Below are positions 6,568 to 13,297 of a stretch of DNA of 18,491 bases, in pieces. The position numbers and the translations under genes are program-made. This stretch comes from Candidatus Dormiibacterota bacterium (GTDB lineage: Bacteria > Chloroflexota > Dormibacteria > Dormibacterales > Dormibacteraceae): NCBI GenBank assembly GCA_003151665.1, contig PLYD01000135.1:1-18491 (forward strand), written 5' to 3'. How positions within the stretch are numbered: position 1 is the stretch's first letter; each line of letters starts with the position of its first letter. The notes under the pieces are model-generated. The model did not search any database. It was given only the letters and a program-made list of their open reading frames with translations, and was not told the origin of the DNA.

Positions 6568-6987
6568 CTATCCGGCGGCGGTATCGACCCGGGTTTCGGT
6601 CATCGCCAAAATGGCCGTCGCATCCGCGACTCGCGAGCCGTCGTCCCTGTTCTCGATGAAGGCCGACGCATAGACCAGCGTTCGCCTCATCCTGTCCACC
6701 TTGCCCACAATGCGAATGGGCTCGCCCAGCTTCAGCGGTCTGCGGTAGCTGACCTGTAGGCGGCCCGTCACGCCTGGGTGGCCCGCATGCCACGCAGCCC
6801 AACCAACGGCCTCATCGAGCAACAATGCAACGATCCCCCCGTGCGCCATCCCCGCCCAACTCTGGTACTTATCCGGCACCTCGAACTCGACGCTCGAACC
6901 TTCCGAGCCAGCCTCGAACACCAGGCGCAGGCCCTCCAAGTTGAGTGGGCCGCAACCAAAACAGTGGCCGTCGAACCTGACTTCCAT
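6568..6987 (-). CDS. PaaI-type hotdog-fold thioesterase
   Basis: A 139-residue hotdog-fold protein of the PaaI/YdiI thioesterase group, which hydrolyses acyl-CoA thioesters in the cytosol. It shows the N-terminal CFGCGPLNLEGLRL segment typical of one PaaI branch, the hotdog helix motif HGGIVALLLDEAVGWA (about residues 49-64, with His, Gly and the catalytic-position Asp58/Glu59 pair) and the later strand pairs (LQVSYRRPLKLGEPIRIVGKV). Length is normal for the family. The ATG at 6987 has an AGGAG site 7 bases upstream. It follows the lipoprotein gene by 23 bases on the same strand. The substrate is unknown; the acyl-CoA dehydrogenase operon 1 kb away makes a short or hydroxylated acyl-CoA plausible (inference). 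Confidence 0.85.
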   Translation of the reverse strand: MEVRFDGHCFGCGPLNLEGLRLVFEAGSEGSSVEFEVPDKYQSWAGMAHGGIVALLLDEAVGWAAWHAGHPGVTGRLQVSYRRPLKLGEPIRIVGKVDRMRRTLVYASAFIENRDDGSRVADATAILAMTETRVDTAAG

Positions 6988-7010
6988 CGGAATCTCCTAT
7001 GTGCGGCGCA

Positions 7011-7517
7011 CTAGCCCCGACAGTTCCACGTGCCTGTGACTTTGAGGGCCGGCTTGCCAGTGTTGGCATCTGTTAGGGCAGCGTTGATGGCCCCTGATTG
7101 CTGCGTCGCGTCCATGGTGAATGTCACCTTGTCGCGCGCGAGGTTCAACCACGCCTTCGTGTGGTCAAGACTGCGGACGACGAGCGCGGAATCGCGCGAA
7201 CTGTACGTTCCCGCGCCGCGGAAGTTGTTGACGACAAACGCGATCTCCCATACCGTCGGGCCGCCGTCGGTCGATACATAGAACGTGTCGGCCCACTGCT
7301 CGCCGGTGCGGGTATTGGACCCCGTGCACGCGCTGACCTGGTCCCCTGAGTCGGGCACGATCGCATTGATCTGGCCGGTGATCGCTCCCGTGAACGTGAG
7401 ATTCTGCGACCAGTTCCCCTGAGGAATCACCGGCGACGGCGACGCCACCGCAGGCGGGTTGTTCTGGGTGCAGGCTGTGAAAACGATGAGGGCGACGATG
7501 CCCGCAGCACGGAGCAT
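7011..7517 (-). CDS. Predicted lipoprotein, beta-rich, 168 aa
   Basis: A secreted, probably lipid-anchored protein of unknown function. The signal peptide MLRAAGIVALIVFTAC ends at Cys16; the lipobox is slightly off consensus (Phe at -3, with Thr-Ala at -2 and -1). A Pro/Ser-rich linker (PPAVASPSPVIP) leads into a beta-strand-rich domain (NLTFTGAITGQINAIV, WEIAFVVNNF, DKVTFTMDA, LKVTGTWNC). Cysteines at 64 and 166 could form a disulfide closing the domain. The ATG at 7517 was chosen because it places the signal peptide first; the frame runs open further upstream without sense. It is divergent from the phosphatase operon, so the 7518-7609 stretch should hold both promoters. Confidence 0.7.
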   Translation of the reverse strand: MLRAAGIVALIVFTACTQNNPPAVASPSPVIPQGNWSQNLTFTGAITGQINAIVPDSGDQVSACTGSNTRTGEQWADTFYVSTDGGPTVWEIAFVVNNFRGAGTYSSRDSALVVRSLDHTKAWLNLARDKVTFTMDATQQSGAINAALTDANTGKPALKVTGTWNCRG

Positions 7518-7609
7518 GTGATCGAATGTTAGCCGTGGCAGGGGGTGCGGAGCGTTTGACCCAGGCCATGAGATCGCTCGAAGCCACCTTCCTGATCGGC
7601 GTAGAAGGC

Positions 7610-8119
7610 GTGACGACCATCTGGTTCGTGCGGCACGGCGATTGCTACGAGGGCATGACCGATGGCTCCGATCCACGACTCAGCCCCCTCGGCCGCACTC
7701 AGGCAGCACTCCTCGCAGAGCGGGTCAAACACGTTGGCGCCACAGCGTTTTACGCGAGCCCCCTGCGCCGGGCGGTCGAGACCGCTCACATCATCGGCGG
7801 CGACGTGCATGAGGACAATCGGCTTATAGAGATCGACCTCGAGCTCGACGAGGACAGCACGCTCCACTTCAAGGAGTCCACCGCGAGCGTCGTTGAAAGG
7901 ATGCGTTCCGCCATCGACGACATCGTCGCGGCACATCCTGGCGAGCACGTGGTTGTGGTTACCCATGGCATCGCCCTCATGGCTTACATCTCCGACGTGC
8001 TTCATCTCGAACCCGGCCAGCTCCGCCTGCTTCCCTACTACACCAGCGTCAGCGTCGTCCGAGCGTTTGGTGACGTGCGCATGGTCGGCACCATCGCCGA
8101 CACAGCACACCTCGAATGA
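7610..8119 (+). CDS. Histidine phosphatase family protein (phosphoglycerate mutase-like)
   Basis: A 169-residue member of the histidine phosphatase superfamily (branch 1), which transfers phosphate through a phospho-His. Visible are the RHG motif at the N-terminus (WFVRHGDC; Arg8, His9), SPLRRAVETA (Arg53), the acid region LIEIDLELDED and the second catalytic His119 in VVVTHGIALMA. Family members dephosphorylate sugars, nucleotides, proteins or other small molecules, so the substrate is open. GTG 7610 puts the first strand at the usual place; ATG 7568 would add 14 residues, and its ribosome site is also weak. The TGA overlaps the kinase ATG by 4 bases (ATGA), so phosphatase, kinase and dehydrogenase are coupled. 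It might dephosphorylate a dead-end or regulatory phospho-intermediate (inference). Confidence 0.85.
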   Translation: MTTIWFVRHGDCYEGMTDGSDPRLSPLGRTQAALLAERVKHVGATAFYASPLRRAVETAHIIGGDVHEDNRLIEIDLELDEDSTLHFKESTASVVERMRSAIDDIVAAHPGEHVVVVTHGIALMAYISDVLHLEPGQLRLLPYYTSVSVVRAFGDVRMVGTIADTAHLE

Positions 8120-9093
8120 CCAACCAGATCCAGTCGGATCTCGAGGCTCAGTGTTGCGAGCGGCTGGGACGCCCGCAGCTGCGAGTGATCTCCGTGGACC
8201 CCATTCCCGAAGGTCATTCCGGCTTCACCTACTTCGTGAGCATCGACGACGGCGATGGCCCGCGCCGCTTTGTCCTTCGCCTCCCCCCTCCCGGCGCCCG
8301 GATAGCCGGGCCCGCCGACGTCGTCCGTCAGGGCCGCATCATGGCCGCCCTCCACGCGGCGGGCCTGCCAGTTCCCGCCATCCCGGTCCTCACGTCAGAC
8401 CCTGTGGTCGACGGCCGGCCGTTCGTCCTTATGGAAGCAGTCGCCGGCGAACGAATCGAGAAGGCCGGTGTCGAGCACCAACCACTCGACATCGCGCGCT
8501 CAGCGGTTGACGTTTTGAAACGAATCCACGCGCTTCCGCTGGACCAGACTGGCATCCGCGATGAGGCTCCCGTCGGCCTGAACGCCGAGATGCTGCGGTG
8601 GCTTTGGCTCATGGACCGTGCTCCTGAGGAGCTCACACTGCGGGCCGGCGAGCTCGGCGGCCTGCTGTCAGTGCGCGTCCCGGAAGAGCGTCCGCCGGCC
8701 CTCGTCCACGGCGACTTCCACTACGGCAACATGCTGTTCCGCGGCCACGAGGTGGTGGCCGTGCTCGACTGGGAGATTGCGCAGATCGGCCAACCGCTGC
8801 TCGACCTGGGCTGCCTTTGCATCGTTTCCCACCGCCGCAGATACGAAGGCGCACCCAACCCGGGCGGCTCAATCGACGTCCCGATCGAAGCTCTGTACGA
8901 GCTCTACGGCGCCGATGCGGACGAAATGCGGTGGTACCTCGCGATGAGCCTGTACAAGTACGCCGCGATCTTCGGTTATAACCTCATGCTGCACAGGCGC
9001 GGCAAACGCCCCGACCCCATGTACGAAGGTTTGACGGATACCATCACGGGCATGATCGAAGAGGGCATCGCACTGCTCGAGCCCCGCGCGTAG
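8116..9093 (+). CDS. APH-fold phosphotransferase, ACAD10/11 kinase-domain type
   Basis: A 325-residue kinase of the aminoglycoside phosphotransferase (APH/choline kinase) fold. It has a small N-lobe with a strand pair and nucleotide loop region (EGHSGFTYFV; RFVLRLPPPG), the hinge region (PFVLMEAVAGE), the catalytic loop HGDFHYGNML with catalytic Asp200 and Asn205, and the metal-binding segment VLDWE (Asp218). This subgroup is next to or fused with ACAD10/11-type acyl-CoA dehydrogenases. LvaA of the levulinate pathway and the N-terminal kinase domain of eukaryotic ACAD10/11 phosphorylate 4-hydroxyacyl-CoA. The adjoining dehydrogenase makes that role, rather than drug resistance, the best call. 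It overlaps the phosphatase stop by 4 bases, and the dehydrogenase starts 12 bases downstream. Confidence 0.85.
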   Translation: MTNQIQSDLEAQCCERLGRPQLRVISVDPIPEGHSGFTYFVSIDDGDGPRRFVLRLPPPGARIAGPADVVRQGRIMAALHAAGLPVPAIPVLTSDPVVDGRPFVLMEAVAGERIEKAGVEHQPLDIARSAVDVLKRIHALPLDQTGIRDEAPVGLNAEMLRWLWLMDRAPEELTLRAGELGGLLSVRVPEERPPALVHGDFHYGNMLFRGHEVVAVLDWEIAQIGQPLLDLGCLCIVSHRRRYEGAPNPGGSIDVPIEALYELYGADADEMRWYLAMSLYKYAAIFGYNLMLHRRGKRPDPMYEGLTDTITGMIEEGIALLEPRA

Positions 9094-9105
9094 GAGATTG
9101 AAAAG

Positions 9106-10392
9106 ATGACCTGGGATTTCTCGACTGAGCCGGAGTTCGAAAGCAAGCTCGACTGGATGCGCGGCTTCATGCAGAAGGAGGTGTACCCGCTCGAGGTGCT
9201 GGACACCGACGAGGCCGGTTTCATGCGTGCCATTCGCCCTTTGCGCGATGAGGTTAAGAAGCAAAAGCTGTGGGCCACTCATCTGGCCCCGGAGTTGGGA
9301 GGGCAAGGTTACGGGCAGGTCAAGCTCGGGCTGATGCACGAGATCGAGGGCGCCTCGATGTGGGGGCCGATCATCTTCGGCAACCAGGCGCCCGATTCTG
9401 GCAACTCCGAGGTGCTCGCCCACTTCGGCAGCGAAGAGCAGAAGCAACGCTGGCTCCATCCGCTGCTCGAGGGCAGGATGCGCTCGGCCTTCTCGATGAC
9501 CGAGCCCAACACGGCGGGCTCCGACCCCACGCTCCTCTCCACCACCGCCGAGCTCAAGGGCGACGAATGGGTGATCAACGGCCACAAGTGGTTCACGTCG
9601 AACGGGATGATCGCCGACTTCCTCATCGCAATGGTCGTGACCGACCCTGAAGCCGGCCCATATGAGCGCGCCTCGATGATCATCGTTCCGGGTGACGCGC
9701 CTGGGCTCAAGAGGGTGCGCAACATTCCAACCATGGGCGGCGACGAGCGCTTCGGCTACGGCCATGCCGAGATCCTTTACGAGAACGTACGCGTGCCCAA
9801 GGAGAATCTCATCGGCAAGCGGGGCCAGGGCTTCCTGATCGCGCAAGCCCGCCTGGGACCCGGCCGCATCCACCACTGCATGCGCTGGCTCGGCCAGGCC
9901 CGTCGCGCCTTCGACATGCTGTGCGAGCGTTCCCTGCAGCGCGAGGCGTTCGGCAAGAAGCTGGCCGGCCATGAGACGGTGCAGAACTGGATCGCCGACT
10001 CGGCGGCCGAAATGTCGGCGGCGCGTCTGATGACCCTTCATGCGGCCTGGGTGATCGACACCGAGGGCGCTGCGGCAGCGCGCAAAGAGATCTCGCTCAT
10101 CAAGTTCTTCGGCGCCAAGGTCCTGCACGACGTCATCGACCGGGCCATCCAGATCCATGGGTCGCTCGGCTACTCGTCCGATCTCCCCCTCGAGGAGATG
10201 TACCGCCATGCTCGCGCCGCGCGCATGTATGACGGCCCCGACGAGGTCCATCGCGTGTCGGTCGCTCGCCAGATCCTGTCCGGCTACGAGGCGCCGAAGG
10301 GCATATGGCCGCGCGAGCACATCCCCACTCGGCGCGAAGCCGCCCAGCGAAAGTTCGCCGCCTTATTGGAGGCGGCAACGACCGACGCCTAG
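9106..10392 (+). CDS. Acyl-CoA dehydrogenase, ACAD10/11-like
   Basis: A 428-residue FAD-dependent acyl-CoA dehydrogenase-fold enzyme. The N-terminal helical domain (1-125) is followed by the beta domain with FSMTEPNTAGSD (flavin contact) and VINGHKWFTSNG. The C-terminal helical domain has QREAFGKKLAGHETVQNWIAD, IQIHGSLGYSSDLPLEEMYRH-like flavin-contact sequence and MYDGPDEVHR. In classical medium-chain enzymes this last site reads Y-E-G-T with the catalytic Glu; here Asp376 stands in its place and the DGPDEVHR sequence is that of ACAD10/11. This supports handling of phosphorylated hydroxyacyl-CoA or other unusual substrates. AGGAG lies 9 bases before the ATG. Its TAG shares the bases CTAG with the stop of the converging sulfur gene. 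Confidence 0.92.
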   Translation: MTWDFSTEPEFESKLDWMRGFMQKEVYPLEVLDTDEAGFMRAIRPLRDEVKKQKLWATHLAPELGGQGYGQVKLGLMHEIEGASMWGPIIFGNQAPDSGNSEVLAHFGSEEQKQRWLHPLLEGRMRSAFSMTEPNTAGSDPTLLSTTAELKGDEWVINGHKWFTSNGMIADFLIAMVVTDPEAGPYERASMIIVPGDAPGLKRVRNIPTMGGDERFGYGHAEILYENVRVPKENLIGKRGQGFLIAQARLGPGRIHHCMRWLGQARRAFDMLCERSLQREAFGKKLAGHETVQNWIADSAAEMSAARLMTLHAAWVIDTEGAAAARKEISLIKFFGAKVLHDVIDRAIQIHGSLGYSSDLPLEEMYRHARAARMYDGPDEVHRVSVARQILSGYEAPKGIWPREHIPTRREAAQRKFAALLEAATTDA

Positions 10393-11732
10393 GGCACGGT
10401 CTCCGCGAGGTGTAGGCGGTCCCAGTCCGAGTAGGGACCGTTGACGTGGATGATCCGCTTCAGTCCGGCCTGCTCCAGAAGGCTGGCCGCGATACCGGCG
10501 CGATAGCCGGAAGCGCAGTGCACAGCGACTGGCGCCTCAGGCGGAATCTCAGCCGCTCGATAGGGCACGTCGGGCACGTAAATATGGACCGCGCCCGGGA
10601 CGTGGCCGCCCGACCATTCGTGCTCGTCCCGAACATCGACGACAGTCATCGGTTCGGCGCTCAGGATCCAGGCCGCCAGGTCTTCAACATCGACGGTCTG
10701 GAACGTGGACAGCTCCCGGCCGCCGGCCTGCCACGCGTCCATCCCACCGTCGAGGGCGCCGGCGACTGAATCGAACCCGATGCCGTGTAGCTGGCGCTGG
10801 GCCTCGCGATGCTGCGCGTCGGTGCCGCCGGCCAGCACGATCAACCGGCCTCGGGGGACCAGCCAGCCGACCCACGCGCTGAACGGACCGTCGAGACCCA
10901 CGCTGTAGCTGCCCGGGATGTGGCCGCGATCGTAGTCGCGCCCCTGGCGGACGTCCACCACCGCGGCGCCATCGTCAATGAGCGCTGCTACCGCATCCGC
11001 GTTTAGCTTCGCCGGCGGTGGTGGATCGAGGCCCAGCAGCTTGGCACCCGCCAGGTTGATCGCCGCTGTGTCGCGGTAGTACGCCGGGTAGCGTTGCTGG
11101 TTGAGTGCGCGCGCCAGGAACTGCATCACCTCCGTGGTCTGGAAGAACGTGTTCGTGGCGCGCTCGTGGCCCAGAGTCGTTTCGTGCCCGCCGTGTCCGC
11201 CCGTGCCGCAGAACGATCCGCTCCCGTGGGTCGGGAACACAGCGATGTCGTCGGGCAGGCCGCGCAGCCTCACCTGCAACGTGCGCAGCGCCTCCAGCGC
11301 GAGCTGCACTGCGAGGTGAGGGCCGAACAGGTCGGTGCGGGCGATGGCGCCGATCATCACGGCGCCGCCGGAGAAGAGCGCCCGCGGCCGGTCGCGATCG
11401 ATCAACAGGTAACTCAGATGGTCGGGTGTGTGACCTGGCGTGTGGAGGGCCTGGAGGGTGATCTCACCGAGCCGCAGGTCCTGGCCGGGCGCCAGCTCGG
11501 CGATGTCTGTCCCCGCCGCGGCCTGCAGCTCGCGCCGGCCAGACACGAAATCGTTGTGCAGGTGGGTGTCTAAGGCGTTGGTGACCTTGACGCCGAGTCG
11601 ATCGGCGATTCTCAGATAAGGGCTGACGTCGCGGAGAGGATCGATGACGAGCGCCACCCCGCGGTCGCGGTCGGCGACCAAGAAGCTCGCGTTGCCAAGC
11701 TCCGGGGCTGGGACTGCTTCGACTGTGAACAC
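10389..11732 (-). CDS. Metallo-beta-lactamase fold / double rhodanese protein
   Basis: A 447-residue fusion of an MBL-fold domain (1-235) and two rhodanese domains (about 243-335 and 347-440). Such proteins belong to persulfide dioxygenase-like sulfur metabolism. Metal ligands visible are THLHND (His57, His59, Asp61), HTPGH (His101) and PTHGSGSFCG (His169). The Asp that normally follows Gly in the 'GD' motif is replaced here (LFSGGAVM), as I recall also for this subgroup. The second rhodanese keeps its catalytic Cys (Cys406 in AVHCASGYRAG); the first reads LAGGTDAQ with no Cys and is probably structural. GTG 11732 was chosen because GAGG lies 5 bases upstream and frdD ends 7 bases before. It probably oxidises or transfers persulfide sulfur. 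Confidence 0.88.
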   Translation of the reverse strand: MFTVEAVPAPELGNASFLVADRDRGVALVIDPLRDVSPYLRIADRLGVKVTNALDTHLHNDFVSGRRELQAAAGTDIAELAPGQDLRLGEITLQALHTPGHTPDHLSYLLIDRDRPRALFSGGAVMIGAIARTDLFGPHLAVQLALEALRTLQVRLRGLPDDIAVFPTHGSGSFCGTGGHGGHETTLGHERATNTFFQTTEVMQFLARALNQQRYPAYYRDTAAINLAGAKLLGLDPPPPAKLNADAVAALIDDGAAVVDVRQGRDYDRGHIPGSYSVGLDGPFSAWVGWLVPRGRLIVLAGGTDAQHREAQRQLHGIGFDSVAGALDGGMDAWQAGGRELSTFQTVDVEDLAAWILSAEPMTVVDVRDEHEWSGGHVPGAVHIYVPDVPYRAAEIPPEAPVAVHCASGYRAGIAASLLEQAGLKRIIHVNGPYSDWDRLHLAETVP

Positions 11733-11739
11733 TACTGCC

Positions 11740-12138
11740 TCACCCCAACGAGATCGGAGCGGTCGTGAGGAGCACATAGATGGTGAGCAGTGTCACCACG
11801 ACCGCAGCTCCGTAGAAGCCTGCCTGCGCCGGCACGGTCTTGGCGGCAGGCACTCCCAGGTCGACCAGCAGGTAACGGAGGCGGTGCGCGAAATGGAAGA
11901 ACGGCAGCGAGATCAGGACGAGTAGGTAAAGCTTCACGATCGGGTTGCCCAGGATGCTGATCCAGGTGTCGTAATGACGATCCACGACGGGCACGATGCC
12001 AAGCGGCCCGAGGATCCCCTGGACCACGATGTGCACCGGGAGCAAGACCGCCGCGAAAAGGCCGCCCTGCGAGAACATAAACCACCAGAACAGGTGAGCC
12101 AGCGCCGGCTTCTGGACGGCTTTGGGCTTTGCGCTCAT
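11740..12138 (-). CDS. frdD: Fumarate reductase membrane anchor subunit D
   Basis: The second membrane anchor (132 residues) of the quinol:fumarate reductase. Three hydrophobic helices lie at about residues 16-41, 67-91 and 107-128, as in E. coli FrdD (119 residues). A family-typical opening PALAHLFWWFMFSQGGLFAA and a His85-Arg86 pair in FAHRLRY match the conserved HR of FrdD near the distal helix. With FrdC it holds the FrdAB head at the membrane and forms the menaquinol site; this E. coli type carries no haem. The ATG at 12138 overlaps the frdC stop (ATGA), so the proposed start is firm, although the frame is open far upstream. Confidence 0.88.
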   Translation of the reverse strand: MSAKPKAVQKPALAHLFWWFMFSQGGLFAAVLLPVHIVVQGILGPLGIVPVVDRHYDTWISILGNPIVKLYLLVLISLPFFHFAHRLRYLLVDLGVPAAKTVPAQAGFYGAAVVVTLLTIYVLLTTAPISLG

Positions 12139-12548
12139 CTCCCGAACCCGATCAGAACGGCGCCGATGACTATCGATGCCACGAGCCACGCGCCAAACTG
12201 CGAGGCAACGACTAGCCCCGACGGCACAGGTTTGTCCATCACCTTGAAGTGGAGAATCACGCCTGCCAGTCGGAGGAACGTGATGCTGTGGTACAGCGCA
12301 AACACCAGGCAGATGACGCTGAAAACGACGAAAGGTGTCGAGCTGGGCGGGTAGTAGCCGGACGGTCCTCGTCCGGCCCGCTGGATCTCGTAGAGGAGCC
12401 ACAGCAGCCAGAGCGCCAGCGGCAGCGCCGTGAACTCGCGAACCATGTACCAGAAGTAGTGGCCCTTGCGCAGCCACCAGCCCGCCGGCATCGCCGGCTT
12501 GTAAGTGCGTGTCGCAACCCGCGACGACGTTTCGGTCTCTGCGCTCAC
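12135..12548 (-). CDS. frdC: Fumarate reductase membrane anchor subunit C
   Basis: The first membrane anchor (137 residues; E. coli FrdC is 131). It shows the FrdC opening TYKPAMPAGWWLRKGHYFWYM, then VREFTALP, where Glu38 corresponds to Glu29 of E. coli FrdC at the menaquinol site, and ALYHSITFLRLA with His87 matching FrdC His82. Three TM helices lie at about residues 38-55, 72-95 and 112-134. The frame runs far upstream, but the GTG at 12548 overlaps the frdB stop (GTGA) and sets the family's length, so I take it as the start. No haem-ligand His pattern is seen, consistent with a type D (haem-free) anchor. Confidence 0.88.
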   Translation of the reverse strand: MSAETETSSRVATRTYKPAMPAGWWLRKGHYFWYMVREFTALPLALWLLWLLYEIQRAGRGPSGYYPPSSTPFVVFSVICLVFALYHSITFLRLAGVILHFKVMDKPVPSGLVVASQFGAWLVASIVIGAVLIGFGR

Positions 12549-13285
12549 TCGCGATTTCCGTACGGAAGGATGAAGCGGACCGAAGTATCGAGCTTGGTTT
12601 GCTGGATGGCTTTGGCGGGGTCGACGCCTTTGGGGCAGACGACCGAGCACTCCCCGACGAAGCTGCACTCCCAGACGCCATCCGAGTGAGCTATCACCGG
12701 CAGTCGCTCCTTGGTTCCCTGGTCGCGCGAATCCAGGTTGTAGCGCCGTGCAAGAGCGATTGCGGCGGGTCCGAGGAACTTGTCGTCAAGCCCATACACA
12801 GGGCAGGCCGCGTAGCACAGCATGCAGTTGATGCACTGGCTGAACTGGCGGAAGTCGTCGATCTGCTCCATCGTCTGCCGGTGCTCGCCGGCGCCCAGCG
12901 GCATCTCCTGCTTTCGGATGATCCAGGGCTTGATGGATTTCAGCTTCTCCATGAAGTCCTCCATGTCCACGACCAGGTCGCGAACGATCGGAAAGTTGTT
13001 GAGCGGAGTGATCGTGATGGAGCCGGGCCAGTAATCACGTAGAAAGGCTGAGCAGGTCAGCTTCGGCGTCCCGTTCACGGTCATACCGCAGCTGCCGCAG
13101 ATGCCCATGCGGCACGACCATCGATAGCTGAGGCTGCCGTCGACGTGCGACTTGATGTAGTTCAGCGCGTCCAGGACCACCATGCTGTCGTCGCTGAAGG
13201 GAATGTCGTAGGACTGCAGGCGCGGTTCGGAGTCCTTCGCAGGGTCGAACCTCGTCGCGCGAACAGTGATCCTCTTCTCGGCCAC
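12545..13285 (-). CDS. frdB: Fumarate reductase iron-sulfur subunit B
   Basis: A 246-residue iron-sulfur protein that passes electrons between the flavin and the quinone site. The N-terminal ferredoxin domain binds [2Fe-2S] through Cys58, Cys63, Cys66 and Cys78 (CRMGICGSCGM ... C). The C-terminal domain binds [4Fe-4S] and [3Fe-4S] through CINCMLCYAACP (Cys151, 154, 157, 161) and ECSFVGECSVVCPKG (Cys207, 213, 217). YRWSCRMGICGSCGM and PKLTCSAFLRDY are closer to FrdB than to proteobacterial SdhB. The GTG at 13285 has a GGGGAGG site just upstream and starts 12 bases after frdA. Length is the same as for E. coli FrdB (244). Confidence 0.95.
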   Translation of the reverse strand: MAEKRITVRATRFDPAKDSEPRLQSYDIPFSDDSMVVLDALNYIKSHVDGSLSYRWSCRMGICGSCGMTVNGTPKLTCSAFLRDYWPGSITITPLNNFPIVRDLVVDMEDFMEKLKSIKPWIIRKQEMPLGAGEHRQTMEQIDDFRQFSQCINCMLCYAACPVYGLDDKFLGPAAIALARRYNLDSRDQGTKERLPVIAHSDGVWECSFVGECSVVCPKGVDPAKAIQQTKLDTSVRFILPYGNRE

Positions 13286-13297
13286 GTGGTCCTCCCC

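Noticed and set aside
8116..9093. Aminoglycoside resistance phosphotransferase
   Set aside because: The fold is right, but the gene's partner is an ACAD10/11-type dehydrogenase and nothing points to drug modification.
8869..10320. 483-residue minus-strand frame
   Set aside because: It is antisense to the acyl-CoA dehydrogenase, whose motifs are unmistakable; long open antisense frames are usual in GC-rich genes.
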